From Streptosporangiaceae bacterium (GTDB lineage: Bacteria > Actinomycetota > Actinomycetes > Streptosporangiales > Streptosporangiaceae): a stretch of 34,370 bases of DNA. The notes under the pieces are model-generated. The model searched no databases, was not told the DNA's origin, and saw only the letters and a program-made list of their open reading frames with translations. Location: positions 1 to 34,370 of the forward strand of contig JAOPYH010000078.1 of the NCBI GenBank assembly GCA_025964715.1. Direction: 5' to 3'. The position numbers and the translations under genes are program-made. Below are positions 15,999-24,229 of the stretch, in pieces. Positions within the stretch are counted from its first letter, which is position 1. The number at the start of each line of letters is the position of its first letter.

Positions 15999-16596
15999 TT
16001 CCACCAGCGCCGCCGACCGGCCGCTGGTCACCACCAAGATTCTGATCGCGGGCGGGTTCGGGGTCGGTAAGACCACGCTCATCGGCGCGATCAGCGAGAT
16101 CCGGCCGTTGCAGACCGAGGAGACGCTGACCGACCGAAGTCTCGGCGTCGACAACACCGCGGGCGTGGAGCAGAAGACCACGACCACCGTCGCCCTGGAC
16201 TTCGGCCGGATCACGCTGCACGACAAGCTGGTGCTGTATCTGTTCGGAACCCCTGGCCAAGAGCGGTTCTGGTTCATGTGGGACGAGCTGGCCTTCGGCG
16301 CGCTCGGTGCGGTGGTGATGGCCGACACCCGGCGGCTGGTGAATTGTTTCCCTTCCGTTGACTATTTCGAGCACAGAGGCACGCCTTTTGTGCTTGCGGT
16401 CAACTGTTTCGACGGCGCCGAACGGCATAAGTCCGAGGACATCAGGATTGCCCTCGATCTCGATCCAGATGTTCCGATAGTTCTTTTTGACGCACGCGAC
16501 CGGGAGTCGGTCAAGCAGGTCCTCATCACCGTTGTGGAGCATGTTCTGGGCGGGGCGTCGGCCAAGCGGGGCAGCCGAGCCGAAATGTCACTTTAA
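15979..16596 (+). CDS. Conservon 2 CvnD: Ras-like small GTPase
   Basis: A 205-residue small GTPase. G1 is GGFGVGKTT at about 27-35; the switch I region contains QKTTTTVALDFGRI; G3 is FGTPGQERFWFMWDEL; the G4 position is LAVNCFDGA instead of N-K-x-D; LFDARD may serve as G5. The N-terminus before the G1 loop is about six residues longer than in CvnD1. I choose the GTG at 15979 rather than the upstream ATG at 15952, because it gives the same MDY start and the same 20-nt overlap with cvnC as in conservons 1 and 3. The 3' third has more A+T than its neighbours. Conservon 3 begins 71 nt further on, close enough for read-through transcription. Confidence 0.9.
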   Translation: MDYAHSDSTSAADRPLVTTKILIAGGFGVGKTTLIGAISEIRPLQTEETLTDRSLGVDNTAGVEQKTTTTVALDFGRITLHDKLVLYLFGTPGQERFWFMWDELAFGALGAVVMADTRRLVNCFPSVDYFEHRGTPFVLAVNCFDGAERHKSEDIRIALDLDPDVPIVLFDARDRESVKQVLITVVEHVLGGASAKRGSRAEMSL

Positions 16597-16667
16597 GTCC
16601 ATCTCGGATCACGGTCATAGTAAGATCGCCCCGCATAATCGAATAACCCTCCGGAGGCGTCCCCGCC

Positions 16668-18986
16668 ATGCCGACTTCTCCGCCGGTGTCCCGCCATCGG
16701 TCGATCGGAACGAAGCTCGTATCTCTCCTCGCCATGCCGCTGGCCGGTCTGCTGGCGCTATGGGCCTTCTCGGCCGCCATGACGATGGGCGCCGCGATGC
16801 AGTTGATCGACTCCAAGGTGCTCGACAGCGGGCTGCTCAGGCCCACACAGGCCCTGGTCGAGGCGATGCAGGGCGAGCGGGCCGTGTCGATCGCATATCT
16901 GGCCGGGGACGCCACCGTGGACCGCGCCTCGTTCTCGGGCCCGCGGGCTCGGACCGACCGGACCCGGGCGGCCTTCCGGCGGGCGGTCGGGAACGGGACG
17001 TTGAGGGACTTCCTCGCGGCCCACAGCGCCCAGCGCGCCGATGACCTCGTCGCCCGGCTCGGCGAGATCGACGCCTTGCGCCGCTCGGTCGACGACCGCA
17101 CGGTGGACCGTCAGCGGGCGCTGAACGAGTACAGCTCGCTGATCGATGGCGCCTATGGCATCTACGCCCGGGTGGATCTGAAGGAGCGGCAGATCGCCCG
17201 GGATGGGCGGACGCTGATCACGATGGGAATGGTCCACGAACTCGTCTCCCGGGAGGACGCGCTGATCACGGGCGTGCTCACGGTGAAGCACTACACGTCC
17301 GCGGAGCGAGAGCAGTTCGCCGGGCTCGTCGCGGCGCAGCGATACACCTTCGCGAGCACGGCCGCGTACTTCGAGCAGCAGGACCTCGCCGGCTATCAGG
17401 CCTTCGTCGCCTCGCCGGAGCTGGCCCGGTTCCGTGCCCTCGAGGACCGCATGATGCACGAGCGCTCCCGTCCGTCGATGGACGCGCGTACCTGGCACAC
17501 CCAGACCGCCGAGCTCAACCTGAAGCTGTGGAACGTCGGCATGACGGCCGTGGGCAAGCTCGCCGATCGTGGCGAGGGCTTCGCTGCCACGGCTCTGCTC
17601 CGGCTCCTGCTCACCGGTGGCCTGGGACTGGTCGCCATCGTCGCGTCCCTGGTGGTCGCCTTCCGCATCGGCCGCAGGCTCACGAGAGAGTTCCGTGGTC
17701 TGTCCAAGGCGGTCAATCACTTCGGTGACGAGCGGTTGCCGCAGATCGCCGAGCATGCCCGGCGGGGTGAGGACGTCGATCCCGACGAGGGCGTGCCCGA
17801 GTTCGACTTCGGCGTCACCGAGGCCGAGGAGCTCCAGCGGGCGTTCGGGACCTCCCGCCGCGCGGTGGTCAAGGCCACCGTCAATGAGGCGAGGGCCCAC
17901 CGTGCCATCAGCGAGGTCTTCGTCAACCTGGCCCGCCGCAACCAGGTGCTGCTGCAGCGCCAGCTCAAGCTCCTGGACTCGATGGAACGGCGATCCGATG
18001 ATCCGGCCGAGCTCGCCGACCTCTTCACGCTCGACCATTTGTCCACGCGTATGCGGCGGCACGCCGAGGGACTGGTGATCCTCTCCGGCAAGCCCGCGGG
18101 CCGCACGTGGCGTCGGCCCGTGCCTCTCGTGGACGTGCTGCGCGGCGCGGCCGCCGAGGTGGAGGACTACCCCCGCGTGCGCGTGCTGCCCACCGAGCGC
18201 GCCGCGCTGTCCGGCACCGCGGTCGCGGACACGATCCATCTGCTCGCCGAGCTCATCGAGAACGCCGCGCTGTACTCCCCGCCGAACATGCCTGTTCAGG
18301 TCAGCGGCCACCTGGTGCCGAACGGGTTCGCGGTCGAGGTCGAGGACCGGGGCCTTGGACTCGGCGCCGAGACGCTGGCTCAGCTGAACGAGCGTCTCGC
18401 GGCGCCGCCGGAGTTCGACGTCTCTCAGACCGCCCGGCTCGGCCTCCTGGTGGTGGGGCGGCTGGCCCAGCGGCACGGCATCAGCGTCATGTTGCGCGCG
18501 TCGCCGTACGGCGGCACGATGGCGATCGTCTTGATCCCGTCCGCACTGATCGAAGGAATCGCGGAGGATGGCGACACCCCCGCCGCCCCCGAGCCCGTCC
18601 AGAATGCTCCGCGACCCCGGAGCGCTCTGCGGCAGCAGTACACAGAGCCCGCGGAGGCCCCGGAGCCCGAGGCCCCAACGCGCCCGGCGGCCGTGCCCAC
18701 CAGGGTGCCGCGGACCGACGGCGAACTGCCGCGGCGCAGGCGCCAGACCAACTTGGTCCCGCAGCTGCGCAAGGACTCCACAGCGGCCGCGGAAGAGGCT
18801 GAGGTGGCCCGGCCGCCTGAGGCGATACGCACGAAGTTGGAGGCCATGCAACGCGGATGGCAGCGCGGGAGGGTCGAGGCCGAGCAGGCAGAAGACCCCC
18901 GGCAGATCGAGGCAAGCGCGGGATCAAGGACGCGTTCGGGTATAGAGGAGGATAAGAATAATGGTGGAAACACCTTCGACCGGTGA
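16668..18986 (+). CDS. Conservon 3 CvnA: sensor histidine kinase
   Basis: A 772-residue membrane sensor kinase. Transmembrane segment 1 is at about 16-38 (LVSLLAMPLAGLLALWAFSA) and segment 2 at 308-331. The NIT-type sensory domain between them contains the conserved RARTDRTRAAFR. A HAMP-like linker is followed by FTLDHLSTRMRRHAEGLVIL. The HATPase_c domain at about 510-625 has ELIENAALYSPP, DRGLGLG (the last Met/Ser of the G1 box is changed) and SPYGGTMAIV. The tail is Pro/Glu-rich with LPRRRRQTNLVPQL and ends with AMQRGWQRGRVEA, both motifs shared with its paralogues. The ATG at 16668 follows GGAGGCG. The last 26 nt overlap cvnB in another frame, a longer overlap than in conservon 2. Confidence 0.9.
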   Translation: MPTSPPVSRHRSIGTKLVSLLAMPLAGLLALWAFSAAMTMGAAMQLIDSKVLDSGLLRPTQALVEAMQGERAVSIAYLAGDATVDRASFSGPRARTDRTRAAFRRAVGNGTLRDFLAAHSAQRADDLVARLGEIDALRRSVDDRTVDRQRALNEYSSLIDGAYGIYARVDLKERQIARDGRTLITMGMVHELVSREDALITGVLTVKHYTSAEREQFAGLVAAQRYTFASTAAYFEQQDLAGYQAFVASPELARFRALEDRMMHERSRPSMDARTWHTQTAELNLKLWNVGMTAVGKLADRGEGFAATALLRLLLTGGLGLVAIVASLVVAFRIGRRLTREFRGLSKAVNHFGDERLPQIAEHARRGEDVDPDEGVPEFDFGVTEAEELQRAFGTSRRAVVKATVNEARAHRAISEVFVNLARRNQVLLQRQLKLLDSMERRSDDPAELADLFTLDHLSTRMRRHAEGLVILSGKPAGRTWRRPVPLVDVLRGAAAEVEDYPRVRVLPTERAALSGTAVADTIHLLAELIENAALYSPPNMPVQVSGHLVPNGFAVEVEDRGLGLGAETLAQLNERLAAPPEFDVSQTARLGLLVVGRLAQRHGISVMLRASPYGGTMAIVLIPSALIEGIAEDGDTPAAPEPVQNAPRPRSALRQQYTEPAEAPEPEAPTRPAAVPTRVPRTDGELPRRRRQTNLVPQLRKDSTAAAEEAEVARPPEAIRTKLEAMQRGWQRGRVEAEQAEDPRQIEASAGSRTRSGIEEDKNNGGNTFDR

Positions 18987-19377
18987 GCTCAACTGGCTGC
19001 TCGACAGCCTCTGCGAACGGGTCACGCAGGTCCGGCACGCGGCGGTGCTGTCGAGTGACGGTCTGCGGATCGCATCGTCGGGAGGTCTCGGTCGTGAGGA
19101 CGCCGAGCACCTGGCCGCGGTGGCGGCCAGCTTCCAGAGCCTCGCCCGGGGTGCCGGACGCCAGTTCGGCGGCGGCTCCGTGCGGCAGACCATCGTGGAG
19201 ATGGACACCGCATTCCTGTTCGTCACCGCGGCCGGACAGGGCGCCTGCCTGGCGGTGCTGGCCGATGTCGAGGCGGACGTGGGCGTGATCGCCTATGAGA
19301 TGGCCATGCTGGTGACCCGGGTCGGCAAGCACCTGTCGGCCAGCCCTCGCTCAGCCGCGGCCGGGCGCCATGCCTGA
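18961..19377 (+). CDS. Conservon 3 CvnB: roadblock/LC7-domain protein
   Basis: A 138-residue roadblock/LC7 protein collinear with CvnB1 and CvnB2: LNWLLDSLCERVTQVRHAAV, LSSDGLRIASSGG, EDAEHLAAVAASFQSLARGA, VRQTIVEMDTAFLFV, IAYEMAMLVTRVG. The ATG at 18961 has a near-ideal GGAGGA upstream, and the gene starts 26 nt inside the end of cvnA. That strong site suggests CvnB is made in excess over CvnA, as expected if several light-chain dimers serve one kinase, but this is inference. The 3' end overlaps cvnC by 8 nt. Confidence 0.93.
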   Translation: MVETPSTGELNWLLDSLCERVTQVRHAAVLSSDGLRIASSGGLGREDAEHLAAVAASFQSLARGAGRQFGGGSVRQTIVEMDTAFLFVTAAGQGACLAVLADVEADVGVIAYEMAMLVTRVGKHLSASPRSAAAGRHA

Positions 19378-19798
19378 CCGGGAGCTGCCCGCGGACTCCA
19401 ACTTCGGCGAGGGCTGGCTGGACGACGACGCCGGCCCGGTCGTGCCGGCCTTCGCGCTGACCGGAGGCCGCACCCAGCCGGCCCGCAGCGACCTCGACCT
19501 CCTCACCATCGTGGAGACGCTCGGAGCCGAGCCGGAGGCCGAGGACGGCAGGGGGATTCCGCTCTACCGGAAACCGGTGGTCGGACCCGAACATGAGAAG
19601 ATCCTGGAACTCTGCCACGACCCGCTGTCGGTGGCCGAGCTGGCCTCCGAGCTCGACCTCGCCCTCGGCGTGGTCCGGATCCTGCTCGGCGACCTGCTGG
19701 ACTACGACCTCGTCGAGGTCCGGGAGCCGGCGCGGATCGCCAAGTTCCCGAACGAGCGTGTACTCAAGGAAGTGATCGATGGACTCCGTGCGCTCTGA
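19370..19798 (+). CDS. Conservon 3 CvnC: DUF742 protein
   Basis: A 142-residue DUF742 protein, 15-18 residues longer than the other two. The family core is present: EGWLDDDAGPVVPAFALTGG, where the usual R-P-Y is replaced by P-A-F, then LDLLTIVETL. The extra residues are an insertion in the middle (ETLGAEPEAEDGRGIPLYRK). The winged-helix-like part follows: VGPEHEKILELCHD, LSVAELASELDLALGVVRI, LGDLLDYDLVEV. The ATG at 19370 lies 8 nt inside cvnB. The end encodes DGLRAL and overlaps the cvnD start by 20 nt, as in the other conservons. Confidence 0.92.
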   Translation: MPDRELPADSNFGEGWLDDDAGPVVPAFALTGGRTQPARSDLDLLTIVETLGAEPEAEDGRGIPLYRKPVVGPEHEKILELCHDPLSVAELASELDLALGVVRILLGDLLDYDLVEVREPARIAKFPNERVLKEVIDGLRAL

Positions 19799-20375
19799 CG
19801 CCGCGGACCCCTCCCTGGCGGTCAAGATCCTGGTCGCCGGTGGTTTCGGAGTCGGGAAGACAACGCTTGTCGGCTCGGTGAGCGAGATTCGGCCGCTCCG
19901 CACCGACGAGCAGCTCACCGAGAAGAGCCTGGGAGTGGACGACCTCTCCCTGGTGCAGAACAAGACGACCACCACCGTAGCGATGGACTTCGGCCGCATC
20001 ACGCTGCGGACGGGTCTGGTGCTCTACCTCTTCGGCACCCCGGGCCAGGACCGGTTCTGGTTCATGTGGGACGAGCTGTCCCAGGGAGCGCTGGGCGCGG
20101 TCATCCTGGTCGACACCCGGCGGCTGGACGACTGCTTCGCGTCGGTGGACTATTTCGAGCGGCGAGGGGTGCCCTTCATCATCGCCATCAACCACTTCGA
20201 CAACGCCAAGCAGCACTCGCCCGAGGCGATCCGGACCGCACTGGATCTGGCCCCGGCCGTGCCGGTCGTCACCTGCGATGTGCGTGAGAAGGACTCCGGC
20301 AAGGAGGTGCTCATCGCCCTGGTCGAGCACGTGCTGAACTCCATGTCGGAGCGACCCGCCACCGTGCCCGGCTGA
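19779..20375 (+). CDS. Conservon 3 CvnD: Ras-like small GTPase
   Basis: A 198-residue small GTPase. G1 is GGFGVGKTT at about 20-28; NKTTTTVAMDFGRI spans switch I; G3 is FGTPGQDRFWFMWDEL; the G4 position reads IAINHFDNA, with His where the other two have Cys. TCDVRE may be G5. The ATG at 19779 lies in the last 20 nt of cvnC. It is the final gene of the conservon array. No hairpin terminator is evident in the 128 nt before the ABC operon, so some read-through into that operon is possible. Confidence 0.92.
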   Translation: MDSVRSDAADPSLAVKILVAGGFGVGKTTLVGSVSEIRPLRTDEQLTEKSLGVDDLSLVQNKTTTTVAMDFGRITLRTGLVLYLFGTPGQDRFWFMWDELSQGALGAVILVDTRRLDDCFASVDYFERRGVPFIIAINHFDNAKQHSPEAIRTALDLAPAVPVVTCDVREKDSGKEVLIALVEHVLNSMSERPATVPG

Positions 20376-20475
20376 GACCCCAGCGCCGGGCGACCGTTCC
20401 GGACACCCGTCGCGGTTTGTCCAGAGAGAGATAAAAGTTTGAAGGATCTTAGAGAAAGGTCTTCTCAAAACGGGC

Positions 20476-20491
20476 AAAGGTAGGTACTTTC
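20476..20491. promoter_or_regulatory. Candidate ROK operator, site 3 (ABC operon)
   Basis: AAAGGT-AGGT-ACTTTC matches site 2 at 13 of 16 positions, with the right half (GGTACTTTC) identical. It lies 30 nt before the ATPase start at 20522. The leader 20420-20475 is A+T-rich and has a smaller inverted repeat GAGAA-5 nt-TTCTC. I could not place a convincing -35/-10 pair. Confidence 0.55.
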
Positions 20492-20521
20492 ACGCCAGAC
20501 CCCATGAAGGGAACGGCGTGG

Positions 20522-22042
20522 ATGGAGATTTCCGCGAGCGGGAGTCCGCTGCTGGTCATGAGCGGCATCGTCAAGGCCTTCCCGGGCGTGCGCGCTCTGG
20601 ACGGCGTGGACCTCGAGGTGAACGCCGGTGAGGTGCACTGCCTCCTCGGTCAGAACGGTGCCGGCAAGTCGACCCTGATCAAGGTCCTGTCGGGGGCGCA
20701 CGAGCCGGACGCCGGCGAGGTCCGGCTCGACGGGCAGGCCGTACGGCTCACGAATCCCACAGTGGCGATGCGCCACGGCATCGCCACCATCTACCAGGAG
20801 CTGGATCTGGTCGATGGGCTCACCGTGGCGGACAACATCTTCCTCGGCCACGAGGACGCCCGGCTCGGCTTCAGCCGCCGGGGCGAGATGAACCGGGCGG
20901 CACGCGAGCTGCTCCGCGGGCTCGGCCACCCGGAGATCTCGCCGGCGGCTGAGGTGGGGCGGCTGCCCGCAGCCCGCAAACAGGTCGTCAGCATGGCCCG
21001 GGCGCTGTCCCACGACGCCAGGCTGATCGTCATGGACGAGCCCTCCGCGGCCCTCGCCCACGACGAGGTGGCCAACCTCTTCCGCATCATCCGCGACCTC
21101 GCGGCGGCCGGAGTGGCCGTCGTGTACATCTCGCACCGGCTGGCCGAGATCCGGGAGATCGGAGACCGGGTCACCGTGCTGAAGGACGGCCGCACGGTCG
21201 CCGTGGGGCTGCCGGCCAAGGACACCGCGACCTCCCACATCGTCGCGCTGATGACCGGGCGCACGGTGGAGTACGTCTTCCCCGACCGGCCGCGGGCTCG
21301 CGGCGACCGGCCCGAGGTGCTGCGGGTCGAGGGTCTCACCCTCCCCGGAGCCTTCGAGGACGTGACGTTCGCCGTACGGGCCGGCGAGATCGTCGGACTC
21401 GCGGGCCTGGTCGGCTCCGGCCGGTCGGAGATCCTGGAGACCATCTACGGCGCGCGCAAGCCGGCCGCCGGCCGGATCCTGCTCGACGGCCGCCCGGTCC
21501 GGCCGGGGAGCACGAGCGCGGCCGTACGGCGCGGCATGGGCCTGGCACCCGAGGAGCGCAAGAGCCAGGCGCTGCTGCTCGACCAGACGGTCGCGAGCAA
21601 CATCACCCTGGCCGGTCTGAGCCGCTACGCCAGCTTCGGCTGGCTCGATCGCCGCCGGGAGCTCACCGACGTACGCGAGCAGGTGAGGGCACTCGGCATC
21701 CGGCCGGACGATCCGCGGCGGCCGGTGAAGACCCTTTCGGGCGGCAACCAGCAGAAGGCCGTGCTGGCGCGCTGGCTCGTCAACGGCCGCAAACTGCTGC
21801 TGCTGGACGAGCCGACCCGCGGCGTGGACGTCGGGGCGCGCGTGGAACTGTACGCGGTGATCCGCCGGCTGGCCGATGAGGGGATCGCCGTGCTGCTGGT
21901 CTCCAGCGAGGTGCCGGAGGTGCTGGGGCTGGCCGACCGTGTCCTCGTGGTCCGGGAGGGCCACATCCTGCACGAGGCGCCGGCCCCGGACCTCGACGAG
22001 AGCGACGTCCTGCACATGATCATGGAAGGGAGCCCGCGTTGA
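20522..22042 (+). CDS. Sugar ABC transporter, dual-domain ATP-binding protein (RbsA/XylG type)
   Basis: A 506-residue protein with two fused nucleotide-binding domains, as in ribose, xylose and galactose importers. Domain 1 has Walker A GQNGAGKST at 43-51, Q-loop IYQELDLV, the degenerate signature LPAARKQVVSMARAL, and Walker B LIVMDEPS near 170. Domain 2 has a degenerate Walker A, GLVGSGRSE, near 295, an intact signature LSGGNQQK near 404, and Walker B LLLLDEPTRGVDVG near 426. Both kinds of degeneracy are normal for this family. I prefer the ATG at 20522 (or GTG at 20519), because GAAGGGAA lies upstream, whereas the ATG at 20504 has no ribosome-binding site. The permease overlaps its stop. 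It energises uptake of a monosaccharide or polyol; the substrate cannot be read from this subunit. Confidence 0.93.
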   Translation: MEISASGSPLLVMSGIVKAFPGVRALDGVDLEVNAGEVHCLLGQNGAGKSTLIKVLSGAHEPDAGEVRLDGQAVRLTNPTVAMRHGIATIYQELDLVDGLTVADNIFLGHEDARLGFSRRGEMNRAARELLRGLGHPEISPAAEVGRLPAARKQVVSMARALSHDARLIVMDEPSAALAHDEVANLFRIIRDLAAAGVAVVYISHRLAEIREIGDRVTVLKDGRTVAVGLPAKDTATSHIVALMTGRTVEYVFPDRPRARGDRPEVLRVEGLTLPGAFEDVTFAVRAGEIVGLAGLVGSGRSEILETIYGARKPAAGRILLDGRPVRPGSTSAAVRRGMGLAPEERKSQALLLDQTVASNITLAGLSRYASFGWLDRRRELTDVREQVRALGIRPDDPRRPVKTLSGGNQQKAVLARWLVNGRKLLLLDEPTRGVDVGARVELYAVIRRLADEGIAVLLVSSEVPEVLGLADRVLVVREGHILHEAPAPDLDESDVLHMIMEGSPR

Positions 22043-23067
22043 CCTCTCCGGCATCGAAGATCGAAGACTCACGGCCCACGCCCGAGGCCGCGCGGACCCG
22101 GCGGCGGGAGACCAGGCCTCTCCTCGCCCGCCTGGGCGAAGCGCGGCATCTGGGCCTGGTCGTGGCGCTCGTGCTCCTGATGGTCATCGGGGTCGTGACC
22201 AAGCCGGAGAACTTCGCCACCTCCGACAACCTCGTGAGCATCCTCGCACTGGCCTCGACCATAGGGGTCATCACGGTCGGGATGACGTTCGTCATCACCG
22301 GTGGCGGCATCGACCTCTCGGTCGGCGCGGTGATGGCCCTCGCCTCGGTCTGGGCCACCACGGTGGCCACCCAGTCCTACGGACCGCTGGTCATGGCGAT
22401 ATGCGCGATGCTCGTCGGTACGGGCGTCGGGCTGGTGAACGGCATCCTGGTCTCCTACGGCCGGATCGTGCCGTTCATCGCCACGCTTGCCATGCTCGTG
22501 GCCGCGCGCGGTCTCGCGCAACGGATGTCCGACCGCAAGACCCAGATCCTGCAGCCGGAGAACAACGCCATCGAGGCGCTGTCCACGACCCGGGTCCTCG
22601 GCCTCCCCCTCGTGGTGTTCATCTTCGCCGCGGTGGCGGTGATCGGCTGGCTCGTGCTCGGCCGTACGACCTTCGGCCGCCGCACCTTCGCGGTCGGCGG
22701 CAACCCCGAGGCGGCCCGGCTGGCCGGCATCGATGTCCGCCGGCACACGCTCCTGCTGTACACGATCTCTGGGCTGTGCTGTGGCATCGCCGCGATCATC
22801 ATCATGGCGAGGACCACCACCGGCTCCAGCACCCACGGCGACCTGTACGAGCTCGACGCGATCGCCGCCGTGATCATCGGCGGCACCCTCCTCACCGGCG
22901 GCCGAGGCACGCTGGTGGGTTCGATCCTCGGCGTCCTCATCTTCACGGTGATCACGAACCTGTTCATCCTCAACGGCCTGCAGACCAGCGACCAGCTCAT
23001 CGCCAAGGGAGTGATCATCATCGCCGCCGTGCTGCTCCAGCGGCGCGGCCTCGAATCCTCCGCCTAG
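22039..23067 (+). CDS. Sugar ABC transporter permease (RbsC type)
   Basis: A 342-residue inner-membrane permease of the ribose/xylose/galactose family. After a charged 40-residue N-terminus come about eight to ten hydrophobic segments, starting with LGLVVALVLLMVIGVV. Family motifs are visible: GMTFVITGGGIDLSVGAVMA, the ATPase-contact region FAVGGNPEAARLAGIDV, and LDAIAAVIIGGTLLTGGRGT. The start is a TTG whose last two bases begin the ATPase stop (TTGA overlap), so translation is coupled; no better ATG or GTG exists nearby. It probably works as a homodimer with the ATPase and the lipoprotein downstream. Confidence 0.92.
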   Translation: MTSPASKIEDSRPTPEAARTRRRETRPLLARLGEARHLGLVVALVLLMVIGVVTKPENFATSDNLVSILALASTIGVITVGMTFVITGGGIDLSVGAVMALASVWATTVATQSYGPLVMAICAMLVGTGVGLVNGILVSYGRIVPFIATLAMLVAARGLAQRMSDRKTQILQPENNAIEALSTTRVLGLPLVVFIFAAVAVIGWLVLGRTTFGRRTFAVGGNPEAARLAGIDVRRHTLLLYTISGLCCGIAAIIIMARTTTGSSTHGDLYELDAIAAVIIGGTLLTGGRGTLVGSILGVLIFTVITNLFILNGLQTSDQLIAKGVIIIAAVLLQRRGLESSA

Positions 23068-23158
23068 CTCCCCACCCCGCCCGTACCACCAAGGACGGCG
23101 CCGTAGCCACGGTGCCGGGTCCTCAGGCCAGCGCGTCCCCAGACCCAAGGAGTACGAC

Positions 23159-24205
23159 ATGGCACAGAGCCTCAACCGCCGGGGCCTGCTCTTCGGCGGA
23201 GCGGTGGCCGGCGCCGGCGCGCTCGCCGCCGCGTGCACCGGCAACCGGCCCAAGGAGAACACCGCCGCTCAGCAACCGCTGAGCGCCGGGGACAACGATA
23301 AGGCCGGCACACCGGTCACCATCGGGTTCTCCGCGCCGGCGGCCGACCACGGCTGGATCTCGGCCATCGCCAAGAACGCCGAGGCTCAGGCCAAGCGCTA
23401 CTCCGACGTGACCTTCCGGGGTGTGCAGCCCACCAACGACATCAACCAGCAGATCTCCGCCGTGGAGTCGCTGGTCGCGCAGAAGGTCAGCGCGCTGGTC
23501 CTGCTGCCCAACGACGGTGAGCAGCTCAACCAGGTGGCGCGCAAGGCCATGGAGGCGGGGATCCCGGTGGTCAACCTGGACCGGGTCTTTCCCGACAAGC
23601 TGTCCTACCGGACCTGGATCGGTGGCGACAACTACGGGATGGGCGTCGCCGCGGGGCACTACATCGGCAAGAAGCTCAAGGCCAAGGGTGTCGGAAATCC
23701 GGTCATCGTGGAGATCCAGGGGATCGCGACCCTGCCGCTCACCCAGGACCGCAGCAAGGGCTTCGCCGACGCGCTCAAGACCTACGGCTTCGCCGTCACC
23801 GCCAAGCAGGACGCCAAGTTCACGGTGGAGACCGGCAACCAGGTCGCCGGAAACCTGCTGCAGGCGCACAAGAGGATCGACGCGCTGTGGAACCACGACG
23901 ATGACCAGGGCATCGGGGTGGTCGCCGCGATCAAGCAGGCGGGACGTAAGGAATTCTTCATGGTCGGGGGCGCGGGGTCGGCCAACGCGATGCGCGAGAT
24001 AAAGTCCGGCGGCGTACTCGAGGCGACCGTGACCTACAGCCCGACGATGGCGTCGTCCGCTATCAGGCTGGCCCGCCTCATCGCTCAGTCCAAGGGGCTC
24101 ACGGACCTGGTCGAGCGGCAGGTCCCGCAATCGATCACCCTGGCGTCGGAGACGGTGACCAGGGACAACGTCGACCAGTACCTGCCCCTGGGCTTCGAGT
24201 CCTGA
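23159..24205 (+). CDS. Sugar ABC transporter substrate-binding lipoprotein (RbsB-like)
   Basis: A 348-residue periplasmic-binding-protein type 1 sugar receptor. The signal peptide has NRRGLLFGGAVAGAGALAAA followed by a Cys: a lipobox for attachment to the outer face of the membrane, with a twin-arginine-like NRRG at its start. The mature protein has VTIGFSAPAADHGWISAIAK, the helical QQISAVESLVAQKVSALVLL, IPVVNLDRVF, a WIGGDNYGMG hinge region, and ALWNHDDDQGIGVVAAIK. Asp, Arg and Trp/His residues at these strand ends normally contact a pyranose or furanose. The ATG at 23159 follows AAGGAG. It is separated from the permease by 91 nt without a clear terminator, so it is probably the third gene of the operon. 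Confidence 0.92.
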   Translation: MAQSLNRRGLLFGGAVAGAGALAAACTGNRPKENTAAQQPLSAGDNDKAGTPVTIGFSAPAADHGWISAIAKNAEAQAKRYSDVTFRGVQPTNDINQQISAVESLVAQKVSALVLLPNDGEQLNQVARKAMEAGIPVVNLDRVFPDKLSYRTWIGGDNYGMGVAAGHYIGKKLKAKGVGNPVIVEIQGIATLPLTQDRSKGFADALKTYGFAVTAKQDAKFTVETGNQVAGNLLQAHKRIDALWNHDDDQGIGVVAAIKQAGRKEFFMVGGAGSANAMREIKSGGVLEATVTYSPTMASSAIRLARLIAQSKGLTDLVERQVPQSITLASETVTRDNVDQYLPLGFES

Positions 24206-24229
24206 CCATGATCGAACAGGGGGAAGCAC

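Noticed and set aside
16758..18851. 697-codon minus-strand frame opposite conservon 3 cvnA
   Set aside because: Long antisense frames are expected in high-GC DNA; the plus-strand kinase has all domain motifs.
20465..22072. 535-codon minus-strand frame opposite the ABC ATPase
   Set aside because: Shadow of a clear dual-domain ATPase; composition is Arg/His/Gln-rich without motifs.
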